From Rhodobacterales bacterium (GTDB lineage Bacteria > Pseudomonadota > Alphaproteobacteria > Rhodobacterales > Rhodobacteraceae): a stretch of DNA of 10,174 nucleotides. The position numbers and the translations under genes are program-made. Of this stretch, positions 1 to 6,618 are shown piece by piece. The notes beneath the pieces were generated by a model. It did not search any database and was not told where the DNA came from. It was given only the letters and a program-made list of their open reading frames with translations. Positions within the stretch are counted from its first letter, which is position 1. Each line of letters starts with the position of its first letter. Location of the stretch: NCBI GenBank assembly GCA_013298485.1, contig JAAFHS010000046.1, positions 1 to 10,174 of the forward strand, written 5' to 3'.

Positions 1-697
1 CGCGGTAGGCGGCGATGATGATGGCGGTGGCGATGAACCCGAGGGCGGAAAACACCAGCAGCAGGCCCATATGTTCGATGGGCATCGGCTTGTAGACCCA
101 TGGCAGGGCACATCCCATGGCGATCACGCTGACGAGCATGGGATACAACTGCATCACGACGGGGCGTTCCTCACCGCCGATCTTGCGCACGATGACCGAG
201 GCGAGGGCGCCGGTGATGGCGGCCGACAGGGCGGCGAGATGGCCAAGGCTGAGGGGGGCATTGCCGGGGCGCAGCACGATGATGACACCGATCAGGCCGA
301 CCACGACGGCAAGGCCGCGCCTGAGCCCCACCTTTTCGCCCAGCATCGGAATGGCGAGCACGGTGATCAGCAGCGGGCCAGCAAACAGGATGGCATAGGT
401 TTGCGCCATGGGCAGGACGGAAAACGCATAGAATCCGGCCACGGCAGTGGCGACCCCGGCCACGGCGCGTGCCGCCAGCCACCAGGGATGGCGCGGGCGC
501 AGATGGCCATCGGTGCGGTCACGCATCATCAGAACGGTCAGCATGGGAAAACTGAACAGCCCGCCGAAAAAGATGATCTGGACGGGCGAATAGTCGGAAC
601 CCAGAAATTTCACGACCACATCATGGGTGGCATAGAGCGCGAAAGCCAGCAGCGACAGGCCCGCGCCGCGGATATTGTTGATGGGGGTGGTGGGCAT
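1..697 (-). CDS. DMT-superfamily (EamA-type) inner-membrane transporter, 3' end cut by window
   Basis: An open frame of 232 codons runs from ATG at 697 leftward off the window edge with no stop, so the C-terminus is missing. The protein starts MPTTPINNIRGAG and is almost wholly hydrophobic, with about seven segments of 18-22 residues visible. Short basic loops separate them, for example MMRDRTDGHLRPRHPWW after the second helix. FYAFSVLPMAQTYAILFAGPL and a following LGEKVGLRRG fit the end of the first EamA repeat; family members have ten helices in two repeats and about 290-300 residues. Members export or import small metabolites such as amino acids or their derivatives. The substrate here cannot be told. 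No strong Shine-Dalgarno is seen; a GGA lies 8 nt before the ATG. It lies 62 bp downstream of the DUF1287 gene on the same strand and may be co-transcribed with it. Confidence 0.85.
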   Translation of the reverse strand, partial: MPTTPINNIRGAGLSLLAFALYATHDVVVKFLGSDYSPVQIIFFGGLFSFPMLTVLMMRDRTDGHLRPRHPWWLAARAVAGVATAVAGFYAFSVLPMAQTYAILFAGPLLITVLAIPMLGEKVGLRRGLAVVVGLIGVIIVLRPGNAPLSLGHLAALSAAITGALASVIVRKIGGEERPVVMQLYPMLVSVIAMGCALPWVYKPMPIEHMGLLLVFSALGFIATAIIIAAYR

Positions 698-759
698 GAA
701 AGGTGTCCGAAAAAAGCTGCCCCCTCATGCGCCTGTCCGCCGCGATGCGCAAGACGGGG

Positions 760-1362
760 TCAGGTGCCCAAGGCGCGCAACCGCTCCAGTGCGGCGGGGG
801 TCAGCCGGTAGTGCCCGGTGATCGGGAAATCGAACAGGCGGTCTTCTTCGGCAGCACCTGCGCCGATGTTGTGCAGCACGAGGGGGCGGGTGCCATCCGC
901 ATTCATCACATCGGACAGGATGCCGATATGGGGCAGATTGCCGGGCAGCATCCAGGTGACGATATCGCCGGGCCGAAAGGCGGCGGGGTCCGATGTGACA
1001 GGCAGATCGGCCCCGATGCGGGCAAGCAAGGTCTTCAGGTTCGGCACGCGACGGTGGTCGATGTTGCGGTCGGTCGCGGCAAGGCGCCAGTTGGCGGGAT
1101 AGGCGGCGAAGTCGGCCTGCATGTCGCGGTTGACGGCCAGTTGCAGATCAATCCCGTGGGCATCGCGCAGGGCGCGGATCACGACATCGGTGCAGACGCC
1201 GCGGGCACGGTCGAAATCGCCGCCGGGAAAGGGCAGGCTAACATAGGCCGGATCGTAGATCGTGGTGATGCCGACCTGCGCGCGCGCCGCGCCGATCAGG
1301 GCGGGGTCGGCCAGCGCAGGGTTGGCGGTCAGAAAGATCAAGCCGAGGAGACGCAGCATCAT
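760..1362 (-). CDS. Exported DUF1287 protein (NlpC/P60-like cysteine fold)
   Basis: A 200-residue protein read from the tandem ATG at 1362/1359. The start was chosen because it puts a signal peptide (MMLRLLGLIFLTANPALA, cleavage after about residue 18) at the N-terminus. A GTG at 1416 would add 18 residues in front of that signal. The mature part shows the DUF1287 signature: GVCTDVVIRALRD with Cys57, DRNIDHRRVPNL at 98-109, RPGDIVTW at 130-137, LPHIGILSD with His145, and LVLHNIG with His164. The Cys and His placement suggests a papain-like NlpC/P60 fold, so a periplasmic peptidase or amidase role is plausible. As far as I know the family, which includes E. coli YijF, has no proven reaction. 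It diverges from mnmH across 83 bp and precedes the transporter gene on the same strand. Confidence 0.88.
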   Translation of the reverse strand: MMLRLLGLIFLTANPALADPALIGAARAQVGITTIYDPAYVSLPFPGGDFDRARGVCTDVVIRALRDAHGIDLQLAVNRDMQADFAAYPANWRLAATDRNIDHRRVPNLKTLLARIGADLPVTSDPAAFRPGDIVTWMLPGNLPHIGILSDVMNADGTRPLVLHNIGAGAAEEDRLFDFPITGHYRLTPAALERLRALGT

Positions 1363-1390
1363 CCAAGACTGCCGCAGATGCGGGGCCTGC

Positions 1391-1414
1391 GCCAGCGCGA
1401 TCCACGCCGCTGGC
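1391..1414. repeat. Inverted repeat in the divergent DUF1287/mnmH region
   Basis: Perfect 7-bp arms GCCAGCG (1391-1397) and CGCTGGC (1408-1414) flank a 10-bp spacer. The dyad lies between the start of the DUF1287 gene (1362) and that of mnmH (1446), so it could be an operator or a hairpin in the DUF1287 leader. In DNA this GC-rich, a dyad of this size can arise by chance. Confidence 0.3.
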
Positions 1415-1434
1415 ACCTTTCTGCGCGCGGCGAT

Positions 1435-1440
1435 AGAAGG
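1435..1440 (+). promoter_or_regulatory. Ribosome binding site of mnmH
   Basis: AGAAGG lies 5 nt before the ATG at 1446. It is the only good Shine-Dalgarno match near the start and fixes it. The protein begins MAVTLTSLLHVFDL, which matches the beginning of the rhodanese domain. Confidence 0.7.
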
Positions 1441-1445
1441 GCGGC

Positions 1446-2495
1446 ATGGCTGTGACCCTGACCTCGCTTTTGCATGTCTTCGACCTTGGCTTCGATGATA
1501 TCATCGACGTGCGCGCACCGGCCGAATTTGCCGAGGATCATATCCCGGGCGCGATCAACCTGCCGGTGCTGGATGACGCCGAACGCGCGCGCATCGGCAC
1601 GATCTACAAACAGGACAGCCCCTTTACCGCGCGCAAGCTGGGGGCGGCGCTGGTGGCGCGCAACGCAGCGCGGCATCTGGAAGGGGTGCTGGCAGACCGC
1701 CCGGGTGGCTGGCGGCCCCTGATCTATTGCTGGCGCGGGGGGCAGCGGTCGGGATCATTCGCATCGATCCTGTCGCAGATCGGCTGGCGGGTGGAAACGG
1801 TGGCGGGCGGCTATAAAAGCTGGCGGCGGCTGGTGTCGGATACGCTGTATGACGGGCCTTTGCCGGGGCGGGTGGTGCTGCTGGACGGCAATACAGGCAC
1901 GGCCAAGACCGAGGTTTTGAACCTGCTGCCGGCGCGGGGCCTTCAGGTGATTGATCTGGAAGGGTTGGCGGGGCATCGGGGATCGCTGTTCGGGGCAGTG
2001 GGCGTTCAGCCATCACAGAAAGCCTTTGAGGGGGCCCTGGCCGTGGCGCTGGCGCAGCTTGATCCCGACCGGCCCGTGGTGGTGGAGGCGGAAAGCATCA
2101 AGATCGGCAATCTGTTCCTGCCGCCCAAGCTGTGGCAGGCGATGAACGCGGCCCCGCGTGTGGCGATTGCGGCACCACTGGTGGCGCGGGCGGAGTATCT
2201 GGTGCGGGCCTACGGCGATCTGATTGCGGACCCGGCCCGTCTGGACCGCATCATCGGCCAGTTGCGGCCCCAGCACGCAGCCGAGGTGATTGCAGGCTGG
2301 CAGGCGATGGCCACGGCGGGCGATTACGCGGCGCTGGCCGAGGGGCTGATGGCCGCGCATTACGATCCGCGCTACGCCAAGCACCGCGCGCGGGTGACGG
2401 TGCCGGTGACGGCGGTTGTGGCCGACAATCTGGCGGCGCTGGCACCTTTGGCCGACCGTGTGGCGGCCGCGGTGCGTGATATCGCGGCGAAGTGA
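1446..2495 (+). CDS. mnmH: tRNA 2-selenouridine(34) synthase MnmH (SelU/YbbB)
   Basis: MnmH replaces sulfur with selenium in 2-thiouridine at wobble position 34 of tRNAs for Lys, Glu and Gln, using selenophosphate and passing through a geranylated intermediate. The 349-residue cytoplasmic protein has both expected parts. The N-terminal rhodanese domain (about 1-130) carries IDVRAPAEFAEDHIPGAINLP and an active-site loop LIYCWRGGQRSGS, with Cys95 matching E. coli Cys97. The C-terminal P-loop domain has LDGNTGTAKTEVL (Walker A, residues 146-158) and the family motif LEGLAGHRGSLFG (171-183). The Walker A has Ala in place of the usual Gly just before the Lys. Length is normal for the family. Its selenium donor enzyme, SelD, is encoded convergently about 500 bp downstream, which supports the call. 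A rhodanese gene follows after 50 bp, probably in the same transcript. Confidence 0.96.
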   Translation: MAVTLTSLLHVFDLGFDDIIDVRAPAEFAEDHIPGAINLPVLDDAERARIGTIYKQDSPFTARKLGAALVARNAARHLEGVLADRPGGWRPLIYCWRGGQRSGSFASILSQIGWRVETVAGGYKSWRRLVSDTLYDGPLPGRVVLLDGNTGTAKTEVLNLLPARGLQVIDLEGLAGHRGSLFGAVGVQPSQKAFEGALAVALAQLDPDRPVVVEAESIKIGNLFLPPKLWQAMNAAPRVAIAAPLVARAEYLVRAYGDLIADPARLDRIIGQLRPQHAAEVIAGWQAMATAGDYAALAEGLMAAHYDPRYAKHRARVTVPVTAVVADNLAALAPLADRVAAAVRDIAAK

Positions 2496-2533
2496 TTTGG
2501 CCCGCAGGGTGATTGCGCCTGAATATGGGGATG

Positions 2534-2540
2534 AAGGAGG
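2534..2540 (+). promoter_or_regulatory. Strong Shine-Dalgarno deciding the rhodanese start
   Basis: AAGGAGG is a near-perfect Shine-Dalgarno, 5 nt before the ATG at 2546. It rules out the longer in-frame TTG start at 2513, which would place 11 extra residues before the membrane segment. Confidence 0.85.
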
Positions 2541-2545
2541 CTGCG

Positions 2546-2983
2546 ATGATATCACGCCGTATTCTGCTGGGTCTGGGGCTGGTCGCCGTTGTGGGCGGCG
2601 CGGTGGCCTATGGACAGGCCTTTCCGACCTATGACGGGCCTGCGATTGATCCGGCCGAGGCCGCGCGGCGGGTGGCTGCGGGCGAGATTACGCTGGTCGA
2701 CATCCGCAGGCCCGACGAATGGGCGGCGACCGGGTCAGGCGCAGGGGCCTTGCGGCTGGATCTGCGGCGCGATGATTTCGTGGCGGCGCTGGAGGCGGCG
2801 GTCGGTGGCAACCGCGATGCGCCCATCGCGCTGATCTGCGCGCGGGGCGTGCGGTCGGCACGCCTGGCGGGGCAGCTGCGGGATGCAGGGTTCACGCAGA
2901 TCATCAACGTGCCCGAAGGCATGCAGGGATCAGACGCGGGGCCGGGATGGATCGCGCGGGGATTGCCGGTGGTGCAGGACTGA
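2546..2983 (+). CDS. Membrane-anchored or exported single-domain rhodanese
   Basis: A 145-residue protein. Residues 1-25 (MISRRILLGLGLVAVVGGAVAYGQA) are a basic start followed by a hydrophobic stretch with no obvious signal peptidase site, so an uncleaved anchor with the domain on the periplasmic side is likely. The rhodanese domain has ITLVDIRRPDEWA (about 48-60) and the loop CARGVRS with catalytic Cys98, in the CX5R-type arrangement of sulfurtransferases. The end reads PEGMQGSDAGPGWIARGLPV, a common C-terminus in this group. Rhodaneses carry persulfide and in vitro can carry perselenide. Its place between mnmH and selD hints at a sulfur or selenium supply role, although a periplasmic position would not fit direct delivery to cytoplasmic SelD. 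It could equally be a general thiol or thiosulfate enzyme. It ends 11 bp from the convergent selD gene, and no terminator is visible in the gap. Confidence 0.9.
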   Translation: MISRRILLGLGLVAVVGGAVAYGQAFPTYDGPAIDPAEAARRVAAGEITLVDIRRPDEWAATGSGAGALRLDLRRDDFVAALEAAVGGNRDAPIALICARGVRSARLAGQLRDAGFTQIINVPEGMQGSDAGPGWIARGLPVVQD

Positions 2984-2994
2984 TATCCGCGGCG

Positions 2995-5169
2995 TCAGGC
3001 AAGGGTGATTGTCGTGGCACCTGCGGTGATCTGGCCGATGATCGCGGCCTCTTCGCCCACCGCGCGCAGCCGGTCCATGATCGCCTGCGCCTGATCCCCG
3101 GGCACGGCGGCAAGCAGCCCGCCCGCAGTCTGCGGATCAAACAGCAGGGCGGCGGGGCCGACCTCGGGTGCGTCCAGCACCCCGGCAAGGGCGGCGCGGT
3201 TGGCAGGCACCAGGGTTGAGGCCTGCCCCGCGTCAGACAGGGCCAGCGCCCCGGGCAGCAAAGGGATATCGGCCACGGCCAGCGTCGCACCGACGCCCGC
3301 GGCGTGCAGCATTTCGTGCAGATGCCCGGCCATGCCAAAGCCCGTGACATCGGTCATCGCATGCGCGTGCGGCGCAAGGATCGCGGCGGCACTTGCCAGC
3401 GGGCGCTGCATCTGCGCCAGCGCATGGGCCACCGCCTCGCCCAGCACGACACCTGGCACGCGCGCCAGCGCCATCTCGGCCGCCATGATGACGCCCGTGC
3501 CGATCGGCTTGGTCAGGATCAGCGCATCACCGGGCTTCGCCCCGCCCTTGGTGATGGCCCGGGCGGCCGTCCCCGTGACGGTGAACCCGATCGTCAGTTC
3601 CGCCCCGATGGAGGTGTGCCCGCCCACGATATCAGCGCCCGCCGGACCGAAGACCGAGGCCGCCCCGGCCATGATCTCGGCCAGTGTGGCGGCTTGCAGG
3701 GCGGGGGACAGACGCGGCAGGATGATCTGTGCCAGCGCCACCTGCGGGGCGGCCCCCATGGCCCAGATATCGCCAAGCGCATGTACCGCGGCAATGCGGG
3801 CCATGACCCAGGGATCATCGGTCAGGGCGCGCAGATGATCGGTGGTCATCACCTGAACGCCATCCGGTGTCTGCAGGATGGCGGCGTCATCGCCGGGGCC
3901 GGACAGAACGGCAGGGTTGCGCGGGGCAGGCAGGCCTGACAGGGCGCTGTTCAGATCAGCCGCGCCGACCTTGGCGCCGCAGCCACCGCACAGGGGTTTG
4001 GCACCCACCGCCTCTGCCAGACCCTGCGCCGCACCATCGGGGATCTGCGGGGCGGGCATGGCGGGGAAATCGGACAGCTTTTCCATGAAAGCGCGGTCGA
4101 TGCGGTCTTTCATGCGCCACAGCAGGGGATGTGCAAAGGCCAGGCCATTGCGGTCAAAGAGTGCCTTTTGCGGACCCAACGAGATCAGCTTCATGTAATC
4201 GCCCTGCGGATGGAACGCGCGCAGCGGCGCGCCTGACAGGGCGCTGCGCAGATTGTCATGCAGGACCGGGGCCGCCCGCACCGCAAAGACCCCGGCCTTG
4301 GGACGCGGCGCATGGGCCAGATGCGCACAGTCACCGGTGGCAAAAATCGCAGGATCGCTGGTCTGCAGCATCGGGCTGACAATGACAAAGCCTGCATGCA
4401 AGGCCAGACCCGTGTCCGCAAGCCAGCCCTGCGGTGCGGCCCCCGCGACGGCAATGGTAAAGTCGGATGGCAGCAGGGTGCCATCTGCCAGCTGCAGCGC
4501 ATCGGGCCTCACCGCGGCGACAGCGGTGTTTTCACGCAAGGCGATGCCTGCAGCGGTCAGCGTGCGGCGCAGATGCGCTGCCGCGCGCGGGGATTGGGCG
4601 GCAAGCGCCGTGCCTGCATCAATCACCGTGATCTGGGGTACCCGGTCACGCAGGCGGTGGGCCGCGCACAGCGCGAGTTCGACGCCTGCAACGCCACCGC
4701 CGATGATGATGACGCGGGGGGCGGGCTTGCCATGGGCCAGAAACCCCTCCCACCCGGCAGCAAACCGATCCAGCGGGCGGGCGGGGGTTGCGTGTGCGAT
4801 CCCTGCCAGACCGGCGGGGCCTGCATGAATACCCACATCCAATGACGCGATGTCATAGCGGACGGGCGCACGCCCCGGCACAATGATATGCCGCGTGTCG
4901 CGGTCAATGCCCGTGGCCGCCCCGATCACCAGCCGTGCGCCCGCAAAGCGGCACAGGCGCACCAGATCGATCAGCACATCGGCGCGCGCATAATGCCCCG
5001 CCACAAGCCCGGGCAGCATGCCGGTATAGGCGGCAATGGGGGCCGGGTTGATCACCGTCAGCCGCACGCCGGGTTGCGGATTCATCGCCCATTTGCGCAG
5101 GACCAGCGCATGGGTATGGCCACCGCCCACAAGAACCAGATCACGCGTGAAAGGAAGGCTTGGCTGCAT
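2995..5169 (-). CDS. selD: Oxidoreductase–SelD fusion (selenide, water dikinase)
   Basis: A 724-residue two-part protein. Residues 1 to about 375 form a pyridine nucleotide-disulfide/NDH-2-like flavoprotein: FAD motif LVLVGGGHTHALVL (11-24), second nucleotide site VIIIGGGVAGVELAL (153-167) and C-terminal FAD motif IFATGDCAH (275-283). Residues from about 380 to 724 are SelD, which makes selenophosphate from selenide and ATP. LCGGCGAK (393-400) supplies Cys397 and Lys400, matching catalytic Cys17 and Lys20 of E. coli; the position of E. coli Cys19 is Ala. GPGDDAA (424-430), IVGGHTS (514-520) and TDVTGFGMAGHL (606-617) are further SelD motifs. The active site uses Cys, and no in-frame TGA is seen. 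I chose ATG 5169 because the flavin fold starts at once after it and upstream codons would run into rpoN. This fusion is known in Rhodobacterales and cyanobacteria. The flavin domain probably helps supply reduced selenium, which is unproven as far as I know. Confidence 0.95.
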   Translation of the reverse strand: MQPSLPFTRDLVLVGGGHTHALVLRKWAMNPQPGVRLTVINPAPIAAYTGMLPGLVAGHYARADVLIDLVRLCRFAGARLVIGAATGIDRDTRHIIVPGRAPVRYDIASLDVGIHAGPAGLAGIAHATPARPLDRFAAGWEGFLAHGKPAPRVIIIGGGVAGVELALCAAHRLRDRVPQITVIDAGTALAAQSPRAAAHLRRTLTAAGIALRENTAVAAVRPDALQLADGTLLPSDFTIAVAGAAPQGWLADTGLALHAGFVIVSPMLQTSDPAIFATGDCAHLAHAPRPKAGVFAVRAAPVLHDNLRSALSGAPLRAFHPQGDYMKLISLGPQKALFDRNGLAFAHPLLWRMKDRIDRAFMEKLSDFPAMPAPQIPDGAAQGLAEAVGAKPLCGGCGAKVGAADLNSALSGLPAPRNPAVLSGPGDDAAILQTPDGVQVMTTDHLRALTDDPWVMARIAAVHALGDIWAMGAAPQVALAQIILPRLSPALQAATLAEIMAGAASVFGPAGADIVGGHTSIGAELTIGFTVTGTAARAITKGGAKPGDALILTKPIGTGVIMAAEMALARVPGVVLGEAVAHALAQMQRPLASAAAILAPHAHAMTDVTGFGMAGHLHEMLHAAGVGATLAVADIPLLPGALALSDAGQASTLVPANRAALAGVLDAPEVGPAALLFDPQTAGGLLAAVPGDQAQAIMDRLRAVGEEAAIIGQITAGATTITLA

Positions 5170-5191
5170 AAACCCCGTTAAGCCGGGGCTT
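5170..5191 (-). promoter_or_regulatory. selD: Hairpin abutting the selD start codon
   Basis: In the selD transcript, AAGCCCCG (5191-5184) can pair with CGGGGTTT (5177-5170) across a 6-nt loop, with one G-U pair. The stem ends at the base just before the ATG at 5169. Its GGGG is the only Shine-Dalgarno-like sequence there, so the fold would hide the ribosome site. A control role is inference. Confidence 0.4.
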
Positions 5192-5222
5192 GATCCGGCA
5201 CAAGAGGCAGGATCCGTCACAA
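5192..5222. repeat. 12-bp direct repeat in the selD–rpoN divergent region
   Basis: GATCCGGCACAA (5192-5203) is repeated as GATCCGTCACAA (5211-5222), 11 of 12 bases identical, with a 19-bp period. On the minus strand the copies read TTGTGCCGGATC and TTGTGACGGATC. Two half-sites about two helical turns apart in a shared promoter region resemble a tandem regulator-binding site. No regulator can be named. Confidence 0.45.
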
Positions 5223-5295
5223 TTGCGGGAGAACGGGCGGCCCCTGTCGCGGTGGATGCTTTTTTTCGAACGCGGCACGGCATAGGCTGACAGGC

Positions 5296-6567
5296 ATGGC
5301 AGCACGGCAGCAGATGACGGTCACCACGACACAGCGCCTTGCGCTGAATACGGGGCTTGCCGCGTCGCTGCGGATGCTGAAGGCGGATGCGGCGGGCCTG
5401 ACCCGGTATCTGGAAGAGGCGGCAGCCGAAAACCCCAGCCTCGTCATCACGAAACCCGAACGCGCGCCCGCCGATTGGCTGCCGCGCTGGACCTCTGCAT
5501 TTGCACCGCCATCGGTCGAGACGGCCGCAGGTGCAACCCCCAGCCTGATCGCCCATGTGATGGCCGAGATGGACCGCCGCATCACCGACCGCGCGCAACG
5601 CAGCATCGCGGGGCACTTTCTCGAAGCGCTGGAACCATCGGGCTGGCTGGGCCGGTCTGTGGCCGCAATCGCGCAGGACGCAGGCTGCAGCGTTGCTGTG
5701 GCAGAGGCTGTGCTGGCCCTGCTGCAACAGGGTGAGCCGCGCGGTCTGTTCGCGCGGTCACTGGCCGAATGCCTGCGCCTGCAGGCGGATGAGGTGGGCG
5801 CCCTTGACCCCCCGATGGCGGTGATGCTGGATCATCTGGACCTGCTGGCCACCGGTGATCTGGCGGCATTGGCCCGCCGGGCCAAAGTGCCCGAGGCCGA
5901 GATCAAGGCGCGGCTGCGCATCATCCGCGGGTTCAACCCGAAACCGGGGGCGGCATTCGTGCAGGGGGCTGCCCCTTTGCGCGAACCTGATCTGATCGTG
6001 CGGGCGGTGGCGGGAACCTGGCAGATCGCGCTGAACGGATCAGCGCTGCCTTCGGTCACCCTTGCCACGGATCGCAAGGCTGCGGGCCGGGCGGCGGCGC
6101 GCAGTCTGGTCACGATGATCGCCGAGCGGAACAATACGCTGCTGCTGGTCGGGCAAGAGGTTCTGTGGCGGCAGGAGGCGGCCTTGAAGGCCGGTCTCGG
6201 CGCCGTCGTGCCGTTGCGGATGACCGATGTCGCGGCGGCGACCGGGCTTGCGGAAAGCACGATCAGCCGGGTGGTCGCGGGAACAGCGGTGGACACCCCG
6301 CATGGCACATGGTGGTTGCGCCATCTGTTCAGCCGCGACATGGGCGATGGCACATCATCCGTCGCGGTGCGTGACAGGCTGGCCGCCCTGATCGCACGCG
6401 AAGACGCAGCACGCCCCCTGTCGGATGATGCGCTGGCCGCGTCATTGTCAGAGGGCGGGGTGCAGATCGCCCGGCGCACGGTCGCCAAGTATCGCTGCCT
6501 GCTGCGCATTCCTGCCGCCCATGCCCGCCGCGTCACACCGCCAAGGAAAGCAGCACCAAAGGGGTGA
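5296..6567 (+). CDS. rpoN: RNA polymerase sigma-54 factor RpoN, short divergent form
   Basis: Sigma-54 directs RNA polymerase to -24/-12 promoters, which open only with an AAA+ activator. The 423-residue protein is shorter than the 477 of E. coli. Region I (about 5-50) keeps the pattern QQMTVTTTQRLALNTG then LEEAAAENPSL but is poor in glutamine. The acidic region II is nearly absent: residues 51-80 are Pro/Trp/Ala-rich. The core-binding domain follows (SIAGHFLEALEPSGWLG, and RGFNPKPGAAF). The helix-turn-helix lies near 309-330 (MTDVAAATGLAESTISRVVAG), then DTPHGTWWLRHLFS. The RpoN box ARRTVAKYR (392-400) is intact, so it should recognise -24 elements. The usual neighbours lptB, hpf and ptsN are missing; selD lies upstream in divergent orientation and a hydantoinase-family gene follows. 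The ATG at 5296 has only a weak AGG in front. It may be a paralogue serving a subset of genes. Confidence 0.93.
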   Translation: MAARQQMTVTTTQRLALNTGLAASLRMLKADAAGLTRYLEEAAAENPSLVITKPERAPADWLPRWTSAFAPPSVETAAGATPSLIAHVMAEMDRRITDRAQRSIAGHFLEALEPSGWLGRSVAAIAQDAGCSVAVAEAVLALLQQGEPRGLFARSLAECLRLQADEVGALDPPMAVMLDHLDLLATGDLAALARRAKVPEAEIKARLRIIRGFNPKPGAAFVQGAAPLREPDLIVRAVAGTWQIALNGSALPSVTLATDRKAAGRAAARSLVTMIAERNNTLLLVGQEVLWRQEAALKAGLGAVVPLRMTDVAAATGLAESTISRVVAGTAVDTPHGTWWLRHLFSRDMGDGTSSVAVRDRLAALIAREDAARPLSDDALAASLSEGGVQIARRTVAKYRCLLRIPAAHARRVTPPRKAAPKG

Positions 6568-6607
6568 CGCGGGGCCGGATGCAGTTTAGCAGGGGCCAAC
6601 GGGTTTC

Positions 6608-6613
6608 AAGGGA
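6608..6613 (+). promoter_or_regulatory. Ribosome binding site of the hydantoinase-family gene
   Basis: AAGGGA lies 5 nt before ATG 6619 and confirms this start. The first residues (MAYLLGVDTGGTYTD) contain the phosphate-binding motif expected at the very N-terminus of the family. Confidence 0.65.
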
Positions 6614-6618
6614 TCAAC

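Noticed and set aside
71..811. Long plus-strand open frame opposite the transporter and DUF1287 genes
   Set aside because: Composition rich in His, Gln, Gly and Asp is typical of an antisense shadow of a high-GC gene; the minus strand carries the recognisable proteins.
5260..5267. T-run upstream of rpoN as a possible terminator
   Set aside because: No stable stem directly precedes it on the plus strand and no plus-strand gene ends nearby.
5274..5287. GG-N10-GC match resembling a sigma-54 -24/-12 promoter just before rpoN (possible autoregulation)
   Set aside because: The implied transcription start falls near 5299, inside the coding sequence, and such a loose match is frequent in GC-rich DNA.
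5170..5727. A 186-codon upstream extension of the selD frame, open with no stop
   Set aside because: It overlaps the rpoN start on the opposite strand, has no flavoprotein or SelD homology, and the FAD motif starts right after ATG 5169.
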